From: Arthrobacter sp. ov407
Lineage (GTDB): Bacteria > Actinomycetota > Actinomycetes > Actinomycetales > Micrococcaceae
Length of the DNA stretch: 64,000 nt
Assembly (NCBI RefSeq): GCF_900102895.1
Contig: NZ_FNGD01000004.1
Location: 1-64,000, forward strand
Direction: 5' to 3'
The translations under genes and the position numbers were made by a program. The notes beneath the pieces are model-generated. The model ran no database searches and was not told where the DNA came from. It was given only the letters and a program-made list of their open reading frames with translations. Shown here one piece after another: positions 9,340 through 19,573 of this stretch. Within the stretch, counting starts at the first letter, position 1; each line of letters begins with the position of its first letter.

Positions 9340-10062
9340 ATGGAACACATGCCCCGCGCTCCCGCCGCACCTTCCGGCCGGCCCGTTCCGGGGCCGTCTG
9401 TTCCGGGGCCGTCTGTTCCGGGGCCGTCTGTTCCAGGGCCGTCTGTTCCGGGGCAGCGCGCTCCCCGGGCGGGGCCGGAGCACTGCGAGCTCTACTCCCC
9501 CGGCGCCCTGTTCTCCTGGCCGGAGCTGCAGGCCATGGCGGCCGACGGCGTGCTGACGCAGCTGTATCAGCGCGGCTACCTGCCGCCCGGCGCCCACGCC
9601 AGTCCGCAGCTTCGCGCCCGTGCCGCGTCCCTGGCCGTGGCGCCGGCGATCCGGCAGCGGGTAGTGGCGGGGCGGATGACAGCGGCATGGATCTACGGTT
9701 GCGCCGCTGAGCCGGACCGCCTCGCGCTGCTGGTTGACGCCAACCGGCGGATCTCTAGCCTGAGGTCTCTGCGCGGCTGCACCTTCCACGAAGTTCGGCT
9801 GGGGCCGTTCGACGTCGTGAGCATGGGAGGCCTCATGGTGTCCAGCCCGTTGCGCACGGCCGTGGACGTTGCATTGCACGTGGATGCGGAACGTGCCGTG
9901 CCGGCCCTGAAGGCGCTACTGTCCCGTCCCGAGCTGGGCGTGCGTCTCCGGCTCCTCAGGCTTGCCGTCGACGCCAGCCCGCGCGTCCCCCACAAACGGG
10001 CGGCGCTGGCGAAGCTCGCCGCCCTCGTGGCGCCGCCGGCGGCGCCCGATGCAGCCAGCTAG
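9340..10062 (+). CDS. Hypothetical protein, possibly AbiEi-antitoxin-like
   Basis: Predicted 240-residue protein. The N-terminal 40 residues are a proline-rich tail with four PGPSV repeats encoded by a 15-bp tandem repeat. The folded part begins near CELYSPGALFSWPELQAMAA, which resembles the short winged-helix start of AbiEi-type antitoxins and related actinobacterial proteins of unknown function. It is followed by AAWIYGCAAEPDRLALLVDA and SSPLRTAVDVALHVD. No toxin-like partner lies next to it, so a toxin-antitoxin role is not supported. The start at ATG 9340 places the repeat inside the protein; a start beyond the repeat is possible. Confidence 0.65.
   Translation: MEHMPRAPAAPSGRPVPGPSVPGPSVPGPSVPGPSVPGQRAPRAGPEHCELYSPGALFSWPELQAMAADGVLTQLYQRGYLPPGAHASPQLRARAASLAVAPAIRQRVVAGRMTAAWIYGCAAEPDRLALLVDANRRISSLRSLRGCTFHEVRLGPFDVVSMGGLMVSSPLRTAVDVALHVDAERAVPALKALLSRPELGVRLRLLRLAVDASPRVPHKRAALAKLAALVAPPAAPDAAS
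9385..9444 (+). repeat. 15-bp tandem repeat, four copies
   Basis: The unit GTTCCGGGGCCGTCT occurs at 9385-9399, 9400-9414 and 9415-9429, and with one change (A for G) at 9430-9444. A partial fifth copy follows. It lies in the N-terminal coding part of the hypothetical gene and encodes a Val-Pro-Gly-Pro-Ser repeat, so copy-number changes would keep the frame. Confidence 0.9.
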
Positions 10063-10110
10063 TGTGGCTGGGTGCCGTGAGGCTATCTGGGCGGGGCTAC
10101 CTGGGCCGGG

Positions 10111-12504
10111 TCAGCTGCGGCGACGGTTTCCGGTGGTGCGGTACACGTCGAAGACGCCGTCGATCCTGCGGACTGCGCTGAGCACGTGGCTGAGGTACTT
10201 GGGATCGCCCATCTCGAACGCAAACTTCGAGATTGCCACGCGGTCCGTGGAGGTGTGGACGCTCGCCGCAAGGATGTTGACGTGGTTTTCCGAGAGCACC
10301 CGGGTGACGTCGGAGAGGAGCGATTTGCGGTCCAGCGCTTCGACCTGGATCTCCACGAGGAACACGCTGGACTGGGTGGGCGCCCAGTCCACGTCCACGA
10401 TCCTGTCCGGTTGATCCATCAGTCCGCTCACGTTCGTGCAGTCGGTCCGGTGCACAGAGACGCCGGAGCCGCGCGTAACGAAGCCAAGGATCGGGTCCGG
10501 CGGGACCGGCGTGCAGCACCGGGCGAGCTTCACCCAGACGTCGTCCACGCCGCGGACAACAACACCGGAATCGGAAAAGCGGGCCTTGCTGACCTGGGTG
10601 GGGATGGAGACCTCGGCGAGGGCGTCGTCGGGGTGCTCGTTTCCGCCGAGGCTCTCCACCAGGCGTTCCATAACGGACTGTGCGGAGGTGTGTCCGTCGC
10701 CCACGCCGGCGTAGAGCCCGGAGATGTCGGCGTACTTGAAGTCCTCCGCGATCGCGGCGAGGGCGTCGTGGGTCATGAGGCGCTGCAGCGGGAGGTTTTG
10801 CTTCCGCATCGCCTTGGTGAGCAGCTCCTTGCCGCGGTCAATCGCTTCCTCGCGGCGTTCCTTGCTGAACCATTGCCTGATCTTGTTCCGGGCCCGGGCG
10901 CTCTTGACGAAGTGCTGCCAGTCCTGGCTGGGGCCGGCGCCTTCAGCCTTGGAGGTGAAGATCTCCACCCAGTCACCGTGGTTCAGTTCGCTGTTGAGCG
11001 GAACGAGCTTGCCGTTGACGCGTGCGCCGATGGTCCGGTGGCCCACTTCGGTGTGTACGGCGTAGGCGAAGTCAACGGGCGTGGACCCGGCAGGCAGGGC
11101 CATGACCTCGCCCTTGGGGGTGAAGACGAACACTTCGCGGGCATTGATTTCAAAGCGCAGGGAGTCGAGGAACTCGCCGGGGTCCGACGTTTCCTGCTGC
11201 CAGTCCACGAGGGAGCGCAGCCAGCCCATGTCGCCGTCGCGCGGGCTGCCTGGGCCGGCAGCCGTCCGGTTGGGCTGGTCCTTGTACTTCCAGTGCGCGG
11301 CGACGCCGTACTCGGCGCGCCGGTGCATTTCATGGGTGCGGATCTGGATTTCCACCGGCTTGCCGCCAGGACCGATCACCGTGGTGTGCAGCGACTGGTA
11401 CATGTTGAACTTGGGCATCGCGATGTAGTCCTTGAACCGCCCGGGCAGGGGATTCCAGCGCGAGTGCATCGCGCCCAGGGCCGCATAACAGTCCCGGACT
11501 GAATCGACCAGGACCCGGACGCCCATGAGGTCGTTGATGTCGTCAAAGTCTTTGTCGCGGACGATCATCTTTTGGTAGATCGAGTAGTAGTGCTTTGGCC
11601 GGCCGGTGATCGTCGCCTTGATCTTGGCTGCCCGGAGGTCCTCGGTGATCTGGTTGCGGATGACCCCCAGGTTCTTTTCGCGCTCCGGGGTCCGGTCCCC
11701 CACCATCCGCACAATTTCCTCGTACACCTTGGGATACAGAGCGGCGAAGGACAGATCCTCCAGTTCCCACTTGATGGTGTTCATGCCGAGCCGGTGGGCC
11801 AGCGGCGCGAAGATTTCCAGGGTTTCGCGCGCCTTGCGGGCCGAAGACTCAGCCGAGACGAAGCGCCACGTGCGGGCATTGTGGAGCCGGTCGGCGAGTT
11901 TGATCATCAGGACGCGGATGTCCTTGGCCATGGCGACGACCATCTTGCGCACGGTCTCGGACTGGGCCGCCTCACCGAAGCTGACCTTGTCCAGCTTGGT
12001 GACGCCGTCCACCAGCATGGCCACTTCGGGGCCGAACTCGGCCTTCAGATCGGCCAGTGTGTATGAGGTGTCTTCGACGGTGTCGTGCAGCAAGGCCGCG
12101 GCCAGCGTGGTGCCGCTGAGGCCGAGTTCGGCAAGGATGGTGGCCACCGCGACCGGGTGGGTAATGTACGGATCGCCGCTCTTACGCTTTTGGCCCCGGT
12201 GGCAGCGCTCGGCAACCACGAAGGCGCGCTGGATGAGGTCGAAATCCTCTTTGGGGTTGTTGGCACGGACCGTGCGCAGCAACGGCTCCAGGATCGGGGA
12301 ATACGCCGGAGCACCGCGGCCCGTCAGCCGGGCAAGACGTGACCTCGTGCGTTCGCGCCGGCCAGGAAACGTCGGCCGGGCATGCGAATTGTCAACCGCC
12401 ACGGGAACATCTGGACGTCCGGGAACCACCAGGTCAGTCTGAGAACCCTGACCTTGGGCCTTGTCCGCAGGTGCCTCCGGCACCGGCGTCGAACGTTCTT
12501 CCAA
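10111..12504 (-). CDS. rel: Bifunctional (p)ppGpp synthetase/hydrolase, Rel family
   Basis: Long RelA/SpoT homologue of 797 residues that makes and degrades the stringent-response alarmone. The HD hydrolase domain is intact ([17 protein letters not shown], His-Asp at residues 140-141), so it is probably bifunctional, unlike E. coli RelA. The synthetase domain shows [33 protein letters not shown] and [15 protein letters not shown] domain begins [20 protein letters not shown], and an ACT domain lies at the C-terminus. The start is TTG 12504 with GAGAGG seven bases upstream. It is the last gene of the conserved minus-strand sec-ruv-pdx block and is separated from secF by a hairpin. Confidence 0.96.
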   Translation of the reverse strand: MEERSTPVPEAPADKAQGQGSQTDLVVPGRPDVPVAVDNSHARPTFPGRRERTRSRLARLTGRGAPAYSPILEPLLRTVRANNPKEDFDLIQRAFVVAERCHRGQKRKSGDPYITHPVAVATILAELGLSGTTLAAALLHDTVEDTSYTLADLKAEFGPEVAMLVDGVTKLDKVSFGEAAQSETVRKMVVAMAKDIRVLMIKLADRLHNARTWRFVSAESSARKARETLEIFAPLAHRLGMNTIKWELEDLSFAALYPKVYEEIVRMVGDRTPEREKNLGVIRNQITEDLRAAKIKATITGRPKHYYSIYQKMIVRDKDFDDINDLMGVRVLVDSVRDCYAALGAMHSRWNPLPGRFKDYIAMPKFNMYQSLHTTVIGPGGKPVEIQIRTHEMHRRAEYGVAAHWKYKDQPNRTAAGPGSPRDGDMGWLRSLVDWQQETSDPGEFLDSLRFEINAREVFVFTPKGEVMALPAGSTPVDFAYAVHTEVGHRTIGARVNGKLVPLNSELNHGDWVEIFTSKAEGAGPSQDWQHFVKSARARNKIRQWFSKERREEAIDRGKELLTKAMRKQNLPLQRLMTHDALAAIAEDFKYADISGLYAGVGDGHTSAQSVMERLVESLGGNEHPDDALAEVSIPTQVSKARFSDSGVVVRGVDDVWVKLARCCTPVPPDPILGFVTRGSGVSVHRTDCTNVSGLMDQPDRIVDVDWAPTQSSVFLVEIQVEALDRKSLLSDVTRVLSENHVNILAASVHTSTDRVAISKFAFEMGDPKYLSHVLSAVRRIDGVFDVYRTTGNRRRS

Positions 12505-12585
12505 TGGAGCACCTCTCGCGACCGGTTAATTATTCAAGTGTATTCCCGCAGCAGGATACTTCGATAACCGGCCGGGAAACGGCGA

Positions 12586-12623
12586 CGGGCCGGAGGCCGT
12601 CCCAATGGACGCTCTCCGGCCCG
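12586..12623 (-). terminator. Hairpin between secF and rel
   Basis: CGGGCCGGAG at 12586-12595 pairs perfectly with 12614-12623 around an 18-base loop. It lies downstream of secF on the minus strand and upstream of the rel start, and probably terminates the secDF transcript. Confidence 0.55.
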
Positions 12624-12712
12624 CCTGCTGTCCGTTCAGGACGGCTCAGGCCTTGGCCCCTGCCTCATCGAGGCAAAGGGACCGTGGCCTGCTCGTCTGT
12701 GCGTGGCTGGGT

Positions 12713-13732
12713 TCAGGCCGTAGCGGGCGACGCCGGCGCTGCGGTCTTGGCTGCCGCTTCGGCGCGCCTCTGTTCCACGCGCTTGGCCTGCTTGACCAGA
12801 TCGGGTTCGCCCTGCCGCAGCGCGGCGTAGAGCGGAGCCGCGATAAAGATGGTGGCCGCAGTGCCAACCAGGATGCCGACGAACAGCGCCAGGGACAGGT
12901 CCCGCAGGGTTCCGGCACCGAGCAGCCCGGCACCGATGAAGAGGATCGCTCCGACGGGCAGGATGGCCACCACCATGGTGTTGATAGACCGGACGAGGGT
13001 CTGGTTGATGGCGAGGTTGACCTCTTCGGCGAAGGTCCGCCGGGTGGAGGCCTGCATATCCGAGGTGTTCTCCCGGATCTTGTCGAACACCACCACCGTG
13101 TCGTACAGCGAATAGCTGAGCACCGTCAGGAAGCCGATGATGGCCGACGGCGTCACTTCGAAGTCACTGAGGCCGTAGATACCGGCGGTCATGAACATTG
13201 TGACGGCCATGCCGACCAGTGCCGAGAGCGACATCTTCCAGGTCCGGAAGTAGAGCGCCATCAGAACGGCGGCCAGACCCACAAAGATTGCCAGGCCCAT
13301 GAGTGCCTGCTTCGTGACGTCCGCACCCCAGGTGGGGCCGACGAAGGTTGAGGTGACTTCGTTATCCGTCACGCCGTAGGCCTTGGTGAGGCCATCCTTG
13401 ATCTGCAGTGTCTCGTCGTCGGTGAGCTTGTCCGTCTGGATGCGCATGGTGGTGCCGGCGACGTTGGCCACGCGCGGCACGGACCCCGACACGACGTCCT
13501 GGACGGCTTTCTCGCCGCGGGAAGCATCGGTGGTCTTGACGTTGGAGACCGTGAACTCAGAGCCGCCGCGGAACTCGATGCCGAGGTTGAAGCCACCCTT
13601 GGCGATCGGGATCAGGATTGAGAGCGCGACGGCGATCCCGGCGATCAGGAACCAGAGCTTCCTGTAACCGACGAAGTCGTACGAGCGCTTGCCCGTGTAC
13701 AGCTCATTGCCGAATGTTGAGAAGTTGACCAT
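12713..13732 (-). CDS. secF: Protein translocase subunit SecF
   Basis: Membrane protein of 339 residues that with SecD forms the proton-driven complex assisting Sec export. An N-terminal membrane segment (KLWFLIAGIAVALSILIPIA) precedes a periplasmic loop with the family motif FNLGIEFRGGSEFTV. The five-helix bundle follows, including VLSYSLYDTVVVFDKIREN and NLAINQTLVRSINTMVVA. A charged, Ala-rich cytoplasmic tail closes the protein. Its ATG directly abuts the secD stop codon, showing translational coupling. Confidence 0.96.
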   Translation of the reverse strand: MVNFSTFGNELYTGKRSYDFVGYRKLWFLIAGIAVALSILIPIAKGGFNLGIEFRGGSEFTVSNVKTTDASRGEKAVQDVVSGSVPRVANVAGTTMRIQTDKLTDDETLQIKDGLTKAYGVTDNEVTSTFVGPTWGADVTKQALMGLAIFVGLAAVLMALYFRTWKMSLSALVGMAVTMFMTAGIYGLSDFEVTPSAIIGFLTVLSYSLYDTVVVFDKIRENTSDMQASTRRTFAEEVNLAINQTLVRSINTMVVAILPVGAILFIGAGLLGAGTLRDLSLALFVGILVGTAATIFIAAPLYAALRQGEPDLVKQAKRVEQRRAEAAAKTAAPASPATA

Positions 13733-15508
13733 TTACTTGCCCTCCTTGGACGCGCTCTTGGAGGTACCGGCGAGCTGTGCCTGTTGTGCCTGATCCTGCT
13801 TTTCGGCGAGGCGGCGTTCTGCAATGGTCATCCGGCGTTCTGCCTCGGCGGCTGCACCTGTGTTCTTCGCGCGCACCACAGCCACGGGCTTGTCCTCCGG
13901 AGTACGAACCCGTCCGGCACCGCGGTACAGCGGGACGGCGCCGAGGCGCTTCGGGTCCAGACCCGAGAACCTGTGGCCTTCGCCGAAGAACTTGGTCCGG
14001 GCCAGCAACTGCAGGGTGGGGTGGGTGAACATGAAGACGACGATGAGGTCGGCGATCGCCGTGAGACCGAGGGTGAACGCGAAGCCGCGGACGTTGCCCA
14101 CTGCGACGAAGAACAGCACCACTGCGGCGAGGAGGTTCACGGCCTTGGAGGCGAGGATGGTGCGCTTGGCCCGCTTCCAGCCGTTCTCCACGGCCGAGAC
14201 CAGGCCGCGGCCTTCGCGGAGCTCATCGCGGATGCGTTCGAAGTAGACGATGAACGAGTCGGCCGTCTGGCCGATCGCCACGATCAGGCCGGCGACGCCA
14301 GCGAGGGAAAGCCGGTAGTTTTCGGTCCAGCCGAGGATGGCGATGGCCAGGAACGTCAGTACCCCGGCGATCACGAGGGAGGCCACGGTCACGAGGCCAA
14401 GGGCCCGGTACTGGAACAGCGAGTAGACAAACACCAGCAGGAGGCCGATCACGCCGGCGAGCATACCCATGCGGAGTTGCTCCCCGCCGAGGGTTGCCGA
14501 GATCTGCTGTTCGCTCTGGATTTCGAAGCTGATGGGCAGGGCACCGAAACGAAGCTGGTCCGAAAGGGCCTTAGCCGATTCCTCGGTAAACCCGCCGGTG
14601 ATCTGCGGCCGGCCGTCGGTGATGACGGCGAGGGAACGCGGGGCGGAGATGACCTGGTCGTCCAGGACGATTGCGAACTGGGCCTTCGGATCCGAGCCGG
14701 TCTGGCCGCCGCCGGCGGCATAGAACTGGTACAGGCGCTCGGTAACTTCCTTGAACTTGGCGGTGCCCGCGTCATCGAACTGGATGTTGACGGCCCATTC
14801 ATTGGTCACGGCACCCTGGGCGCCGCGCTGCAGCTGGAATGAGGAGGACTTGATGTTCGAGCCCTTCACCTCAACCGGACCGAGGATGTACTTGATGGCC
14901 GGTGACTTGGCCGAGGCCGGTTCACACGTCACGAGCGGCTTGGTCGGGTCGGAGCGCTGCTGCTTGTCCTGGGAGGGGTGGTCGCAGTCAAGAGCCTCAA
15001 ACTGCTTGTAGATCTGAGGGGTAACCCAGTTCTCATCGCTGCTGTTGGCGGGTTTGGCAGTCGGCTTCGGCAGCTGGGCTTCCGGGGTCCGGGACGCAGC
15101 GGGGACCGCAGCGCCGGGGCCCGCCTGGATGACCGGACGGAAGTTCATGTCGGCGGAGGCCTGAATCAGCGCACGGGTTTCCTTGGCAGGCGTTCCCGGA
15201 AGGCTGACGACGACGTTGCGGCCGGACTGCGTGCTGATTTCAGCTTCCGCGACACCCGAGCCGTCCACGCGCTGGCGAATGATCGCCACGGCCTGGTTGA
15301 GCTGGTCTTCGGTGATACCCGAACCGCCCTCAACCTTGGGCGCCAGGATCATCTGGGTGCCGCCTTCAAGGTCCAGGGCGAGCTTTGGAGCCCAGCCCGC
15401 CTGGCCGGCAATCGTGCCGCCTGCCAGGACAGCCGTCATGGCGGCGATGAGTACGCCAAGCCAGACCAGCATCCTGATGGCTGAGTTTTTGGGGCCAGTT
15501 CGTGCCAT
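13733..15508 (-). CDS. secD: Protein translocase subunit SecD
   Basis: Membrane protein of 591 residues, partner of SecF. It shows one N-terminal helix, then the motif APKLALDLEGGTQMILAPK, a large extracytoplasmic region with an inserted Pro/Lys-rich stretch near residues 165-230, and a C-terminal bundle with the signature VASLVIAGVLTFLAIAILG, VAIGQTADSFIVYFERIRDE and ASKAVNLLAAVVLFF. The tail is rich in Lys, Ala and Gln. An AGAAAGA site precedes ATG 15508. yajC lies upstream, with a GC-rich hairpin in the 104-base gap. Confidence 0.96.
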   Translation of the reverse strand: MARTGPKNSAIRMLVWLGVLIAAMTAVLAGGTIAGQAGWAPKLALDLEGGTQMILAPKVEGGSGITEDQLNQAVAIIRQRVDGSGVAEAEISTQSGRNVVVSLPGTPAKETRALIQASADMNFRPVIQAGPGAAVPAASRTPEAQLPKPTAKPANSSDENWVTPQIYKQFEALDCDHPSQDKQQRSDPTKPLVTCEPASAKSPAIKYILGPVEVKGSNIKSSSFQLQRGAQGAVTNEWAVNIQFDDAGTAKFKEVTERLYQFYAAGGGQTGSDPKAQFAIVLDDQVISAPRSLAVITDGRPQITGGFTEESAKALSDQLRFGALPISFEIQSEQQISATLGGEQLRMGMLAGVIGLLLVFVYSLFQYRALGLVTVASLVIAGVLTFLAIAILGWTENYRLSLAGVAGLIVAIGQTADSFIVYFERIRDELREGRGLVSAVENGWKRAKRTILASKAVNLLAAVVLFFVAVGNVRGFAFTLGLTAIADLIVVFMFTHPTLQLLARTKFFGEGHRFSGLDPKRLGAVPLYRGAGRVRTPEDKPVAVVRAKNTGAAAEAERRMTIAERRLAEKQDQAQQAQLAGTSKSASKEGK

Positions 15509-15537
15509 TGTCGATCTTTCTATTATTTACGAGGGAT

Positions 15538-15569
15538 CCGTCGGCGCGGGCACTGGGCCCCGCCGACGG
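15538..15569 (-). terminator. GC-rich hairpin between yajC and secD
   Basis: CCGTCGGCG at 15538-15546 pairs perfectly with 15561-15569, and the loop contains a further GGG/CCC pairing. It lies inside what otherwise looks like one operon, so it may act as a partial terminator or an RNA-processing site that sets the secDF to yajC ratio. Confidence 0.45.
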
Positions 15570-15612
15570 ATGCCCGCAACCGTTGCTTCGCGGGATAACT
15601 CAGGTAGGCAGA

Positions 15613-16119
15613 CTAGCTGTCTTTTTTGCCTTCGTCGTTGAGGCGGCGCAGGGTTTCCTCGGGAGTTTCGTTGATGGGCGCTTCGTTGACAGCGGCGGCG
15701 CTGTCCGTGTTCTCAGCGTTCACCTTTTCAGTGGTCAGCGAGGACGCGTCGTCGGGGACAACGGTGGGTTCCTCGGCCGCAACAACCGGCTCCACAATCT
15801 TGGTGACGGCCTGGCGGTGCACGGTGGCCGTGTTGCCCGGGGAGAGTTCCAGCGTGACCTTGTTCTCCGCCTCATCGATGTTGACGATCCGGCCGAACAG
15901 CCCGAAACTCGTCATGACCTCGACGCCGGGCTCGAACTCGGACTGGAGCTTGGCCTGCTGCTGCTGGGTCTTCTTGTTGCGGCGGAACATCATGAAGACA
16001 AAGAGTCCGAGCAAGACGAACAAGAGAATCGTCATGATGTCGATACCGCCGCCGGCCTGCGGCTGGTTCTGGGCAGAAATAAGTCCGAACACAGGGATTG
16101 TTCCGTTCTGTACTTGCAT
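15613..16119 (-). CDS. yajC: Preprotein translocase subunit YajC
   Basis: Small Sec accessory protein of 168 residues. One N-terminal membrane helix (IDIMTILLFVLLGLFVFMMF) is followed by the cytoplasmic YajC domain: RRNKKTQQQQAKLQSEFEPG, VEVMTSFGLFGRIVNIDEAE and NTATVHRQAVTKIVEP. The tail is acidic and about 60 residues longer than in E. coli YajC, as is usual in Micrococcaceae. Its position between ruvB and secD matches the conserved actinobacterial order. Confidence 0.93.
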   Translation of the reverse strand: MQVQNGTIPVFGLISAQNQPQAGGGIDIMTILLFVLLGLFVFMMFRRNKKTQQQQAKLQSEFEPGVEVMTSFGLFGRIVNIDEAENKVTLELSPGNTATVHRQAVTKIVEPVVAAEEPTVVPDDASSLTTEKVNAENTDSAAAVNEAPINETPEETLRRLNDEGKKDS

Positions 16120-16294
16120 AGCTGTTTTTCAGCAACGTCCGTTTGCTCCGGGCGGCGTGGGCAGAGGCCTGCACAGCAAGCTGGCAGCGAAACCATCCCC
16201 CAACCGCCGGCGGCTACCTGCTCTCCGCCCACGGAAACAACCCGAACGTGCCGAGCGTCATACCAGTCTAAAGGGAAAAGCTGAACGTATGGTG

Positions 16295-17431
16295 CTAGCG
16301 GCTGTTTCGGATCCGTTGCGGACCGGTTTCTTCACCGAGATCCCCGCCGGATCCACCCTGCGGGCCCCCGCCCAGCTCATCCCCCAGATCATCGGCCTGG
16401 AACAGCTCCAGCGGGTCTTGGCCGAAGACGCCGGCAGGAACGGCGAAGCCCAAGTGCGTCCACGCCGGCGCCAGGGCAATACGGCCGCGCGGCGTCCGGC
16501 CCAACAGTCCCTCCCGCACCAGGTAAGGCTCGGCGACCGTTTCCACGGTCTCCGTTTCCTCTCCGACGGCGATCGCGAGGGTGGACAGGCCCACCGGCCC
16601 ACCGCCGAATTTGGTTATGAGGGCCTCGAGAACGGCACGGTCCAGCCGATCCAGGCCACGCTTGTCTACCTCGTACATGTCCAAGGCCGCAGACGCCGCC
16701 CGGGCATCAATTTGATCGATGCCGTGCACCAGCGCCCAGTCCCTGACCCGGCGCAGGAGCCGGTTGGCGATGCGCGGCGTTCCCCGTGACCGGCCGGCGA
16801 TCTCGCTAAATCCGGCCGAATTGACCTTCAGGTCCAGCAGGCCCGCGGACCGGCGCAGGACCAATTCCAACTCTTCGACGGAGTAGAACTCAAGGTGGCC
16901 AGTGAATCCGAAGCGGTCCCGCAGCGGCCCGGGAAGCAGGCCGGCCCGCGTAGTGGCGCCGACCAGCGTGAAGGGCGGCAGTTCAAGCGGGATGGCCGTG
17001 GCGCCGGCACCCTTGCCGACGACGATATCGACGCGGAAGTCCTCCATCGCCATGTACAGCATTTCCTCGGCCGGCCGGGACATCCGGTGGATTTCGTCCA
17101 GGAACAGGACCTCGCCTTCAGAAAGCGAAGACAGGATGGCCGCGAGGTCGCCCGCGTGCTGGATGGCCGGGCCGCTGCTGATCCGCAGCGGGACGTTCAT
17201 TTCGGCGGCGATGATCATCGACAGCGTGGTCTTACCGAGGCCCGGAGGGCCGGAGAGCAACACGTGGTCCGCGCTGCGGCCGCGCATGCGCGAGGCCTCC
17301 AAGACGAGGGAGAGTTGCTTGCGGACCCGGTGCTGGCCCACGAAGTCGTGCAGGTTCTTGGGCCGCAGGGCGGCTTCGATGACGCGCTCCTCCGGTTCCT
17401 CTCCCCCGGCGACAATCGACGCTTCAGCCAC
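16295..17431 (-). CDS. ruvB: Holliday junction branch-migration ATPase RuvB
   Basis: AAA+ motor of 378 residues that forms hexamers and, with RuvA, moves Holliday junctions. Walker A is [20 protein letters not shown], Walker B is [13 protein letters not shown], the sensor region is [20 protein letters not shown], and the C-terminal winged helix includes [17 protein letters not shown]. The start GTG 17431 overlaps the ruvA end by eight bases, so the two are coupled. The C-terminus is about 30 residues longer than usual and poorly conserved in appearance. Confidence 0.97.
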   Translation of the reverse strand: MAEASIVAGGEEPEERVIEAALRPKNLHDFVGQHRVRKQLSLVLEASRMRGRSADHVLLSGPPGLGKTTLSMIIAAEMNVPLRISSGPAIQHAGDLAAILSSLSEGEVLFLDEIHRMSRPAEEMLYMAMEDFRVDIVVGKGAGATAIPLELPPFTLVGATTRAGLLPGPLRDRFGFTGHLEFYSVEELELVLRRSAGLLDLKVNSAGFSEIAGRSRGTPRIANRLLRRVRDWALVHGIDQIDARAASAALDMYEVDKRGLDRLDRAVLEALITKFGGGPVGLSTLAIAVGEETETVETVAEPYLVREGLLGRTPRGRIALAPAWTHLGFAVPAGVFGQDPLELFQADDLGDELGGGPQGGSGGDLGEETGPQRIRNSR

Positions 17432-18068
17432 GCGCGCCTACCCGGTTTCCGGCGCGGGCGCCGTCCTGCCCCAGCCAGCGCAGCGTGGCGCGCAGGATCT
17501 CCGCCACATTGCCGTTGGCGGCCAAGTCCGGGGAATCGGCCAGGGATTTGTCGATGCTGGCCGTGGCATCCTTTTCGGACCAGCCAAGGCTTGTCATCGC
17601 GGCGACGACCTGCGGCTTCCAGACGGATTCCGCGGAAACCGCCGCGGCCGGCGCGCCAGCGGTGCCGTGCGGCACGAGCTTGCCGGCGAGTTCCAGCACG
17701 ATCCGGCCGGCCACCTTCGGTCCAATTCCGGGGACCTTCGTGAATGCCTTGCCGTCGCCGGAGTGGGCGGCCACCCGGATGGCTTCCGGCTCGTGGACGG
17801 CCAGCACGGCCAGGGCCAGACGGGGTCCGACGCCGCTGACGCTGAGCAGGACATCGAACACAACACGTTCATCGTCGCTGGCGAAACCGAACAGGGTCAG
17901 CGAGTCCTCCCGCACGATCAGGGACGTGAACAGCTTCCCCTCCTCCCCCAACCGCAGGCCGCTGAGGGTCTGCGGCGTCGCGTTGACGCTCATGCCGGCG
18001 CCGTTGAGGTCGATCACGGCGGAGGACAGGCCAACATGCGCAACGGTTCCGCGAAGAAAACTGATCAA
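17424..18068 (-). CDS. ruvA: Holliday junction DNA-binding protein RuvA
   Basis: RuvA of 214 residues. It has the N-terminal OB fold ([20 protein letters not shown]), central helix-hairpin-helix motifs ([17 protein letters not shown] and [19 protein letters not shown]) and a C-terminal RuvB-binding domain ([19 protein letters not shown]). It is the first gene after a 119-base gap that contains a LexA-like palindrome, which suggests that ruvAB can be induced separately from ruvC. Confidence 0.97.
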   Translation of the reverse strand: MISFLRGTVAHVGLSSAVIDLNGAGMSVNATPQTLSGLRLGEEGKLFTSLIVREDSLTLFGFASDDERVVFDVLLSVSGVGPRLALAVLAVHEPEAIRVAAHSGDGKAFTKVPGIGPKVAGRIVLELAGKLVPHGTAGAPAAAVSAESVWKPQVVAAMTSLGWSEKDATASIDKSLADSPDLAANGNVAEILRATLRWLGQDGARAGNRVGARG

Positions 18069-18143
18069 GGCCGGGCTCCTGGGTCTACAGCGAAAATAAC
18101 AGCGAATACACAGACAGCGAATATAAGGGCACGAAACGCCCGC

Positions 18144-18165
18144 TATCCGAACATATCTACGAATA
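18144..18165 (-). promoter_or_regulatory. LexA-like (SOS) operator upstream of ruvA
   Basis: The 22-base element TATCCGAACATATCTACGAATA lies about 75 bases before the ruvA start and after the ruvC stop. It matches the element before the DUF6504-dnaE2 genes at 20 of 22 positions. On the minus strand it contains the GTTC half of the actinobacterial LexA consensus GAAC-N4-GTTC, and the other half is degenerate. Confidence 0.65.
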
Positions 18166-18187
18166 CCCTAGCAAGCGGGACGGACAT

Positions 18188-18799
18188 TCAGCGCGCACGG
18201 CGCGCTTTTGCCTCCGCGTCCGCCCATGCCCGCTGGGCAGGCGTGAGGGACTGGCTGCCCGGGCCGGTGGTCGCCACGGCGGCGCCGCTGCCGGCCCGCC
18301 AGGCGTGGGTAATGGCCAGTGCGAGGGCGTCGGCGGCGTCGGCCGGGCGCGGGGGCGCGTCCAGCCGGAGGATCTTGGTCACCAGCTTCGTGACGGCGTC
18401 CTTGTTCGAGGTCCCACTTCCCGTCACGGCGGCCTTGACCTCTGACGGGGTGTGCAGCGCCACCGGGATGCCACGGCGTGCGGCAGCCGCAATGACCACT
18501 CCGGATGCCTGCGCCACCCCCATGACCGTGCTGACGTTGAGCTGGGAAAAGACCCGCTCCACGGCGAGGACGTGCGGTTCGTACTTGTCCAGCCACTCGT
18601 CGATCGACGTGGCGATGACGAGCAGCCGCTGGTCCAGGCTCTCCTCGGGGGAAGTTCCCACCACACCGAAGGCCACCATGGTGGCCCGCCGGTTCCTTTC
18701 GACGTCGACGACGCCGATCCCGCACCGGGTGAGGCCTGGGTCAACCCCCAACACGCGCAGCGTCAAGGTTGGGCCGTCAAGACCGGGCCTCAAAATCAC
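18188..18799 (-). CDS. ruvC: Crossover junction endodeoxyribonuclease RuvC
   Basis: Holliday junction resolvase of 203 residues, Mg-dependent with an RNase H fold. The first acidic residue lies in [20 protein letters not shown]. Further motifs are [40 protein letters not shown] and [13 protein letters not shown]. The start is uncertain: GTG 18799 gives the listed frame, while TTG 18766 (reading TLRVLG) fits the usual RuvC N-terminus better. Neither has a clear ribosome site. It follows yebC by 15 bases. Confidence 0.95.
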   Translation of the reverse strand: MILRPGLDGPTLTLRVLGVDPGLTRCGIGVVDVERNRRATMVAFGVVGTSPEESLDQRLLVIATSIDEWLDKYEPHVLAVERVFSQLNVSTVMGVAQASGVVIAAAARRGIPVALHTPSEVKAAVTGSGTSNKDAVTKLVTKILRLDAPPRPADAADALALAITHAWRAGSGAAVATTGPGSQSLTPAQRAWADAEAKARRAR

Positions 18800-18814
18800 G
18801 GCTGGGTGAGCGTG

Positions 18815-19570
18815 TCACTCGGCTTCCAGTGCGGCCTGCACTTCGTCACTGAGGTCGGCGTTGCTGTAAACGTTCTGGACGTCGTCGAGTTCTTCCAGCG
18901 CGTCCACGAGCTTCATGAACTTCTTGGCGGCGTCGAGGTCCAGCGGCACCTGCATGGACGGCACAAACTCGGCCTCATCGGTGTCGTACTCGATTCCGGC
19001 CTCTTTGAGGGCATCGCGGATGGCCTGGAGATCAGTCGGCTCGGAGTGGATCTCGAAGCTGTCGCCGTTGTCCTTGACTTCCTCGGCCCCGGCGTCAAGG
19101 ACGGCCATCAGGACGTCGTCCTCGCTCAGGGAGTTCTTGGGCAGCGAGACGACGCCCTTGCGGCTGAAGAGGTAGCTGACCGAACCGGGATCGGCAATCG
19201 TGCCGCCGTTGCGGGAGATGGCGAGCCGGACCTCGGAGGCGGCGCGGTTCTTGTTGTCCGTGAGGCACTCGATCAGCAGGGCGGAACCCTGCGGGCCGCG
19301 GCACTCGTACATGATTTCGGTGTAGTCCACGACCTCGCCGGTGAGCCCGGCGCCGCGCTTGATGGCGCGGTCGATGTTGTCAGCGGGCACCGAGGTCTTC
19401 TTGGCCTTGGTGACGGCGAGTTCCAGGCCCGGGTTGCCGGACAGGTCAGGGCCGCCCATCCGTGCAGCAACTTCGATGTTCTTGATCAGCTTGGCGAACG
19501 ACTTGGCCCGGCGGCTATCAAGGATGGCCTTCTTATGCTTGGTCGTCGCCCATTTGGAGTGGCCTGACAT
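18815..19570 (-). CDS. yebC: YebC/PmpR-family regulatory protein
   Basis: Full-length 251-residue member of the YebC family, which begins [20 protein letters not shown] and contains [20 protein letters not shown] and [14 protein letters not shown]. Family members bind DNA or associate with ribosomes (TACO1-like); the precise role in this lineage is unsettled. It sits three bases after pdxT and 15 bases before ruvC, the conserved actinobacterial arrangement. Confidence 0.95.
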   Translation of the reverse strand: MSGHSKWATTKHKKAILDSRRAKSFAKLIKNIEVAARMGGPDLSGNPGLELAVTKAKKTSVPADNIDRAIKRGAGLTGEVVDYTEIMYECRGPQGSALLIECLTDNKNRAASEVRLAISRNGGTIADPGSVSYLFSRKGVVSLPKNSLSEDDVLMAVLDAGAEEVKDNGDSFEIHSEPTDLQAIRDALKEAGIEYDTDEAEFVPSMQVPLDLDAAKKFMKLVDALEELDDVQNVYSNADLSDEVQAALEAE

Positions 19571-19573
19571 GCT

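Noticed and set aside
10186-11502. A 438-codon plus-strand frame opposite rel
   Set aside because: It is a shadow of the HD/synthetase/TGS coding sequence.
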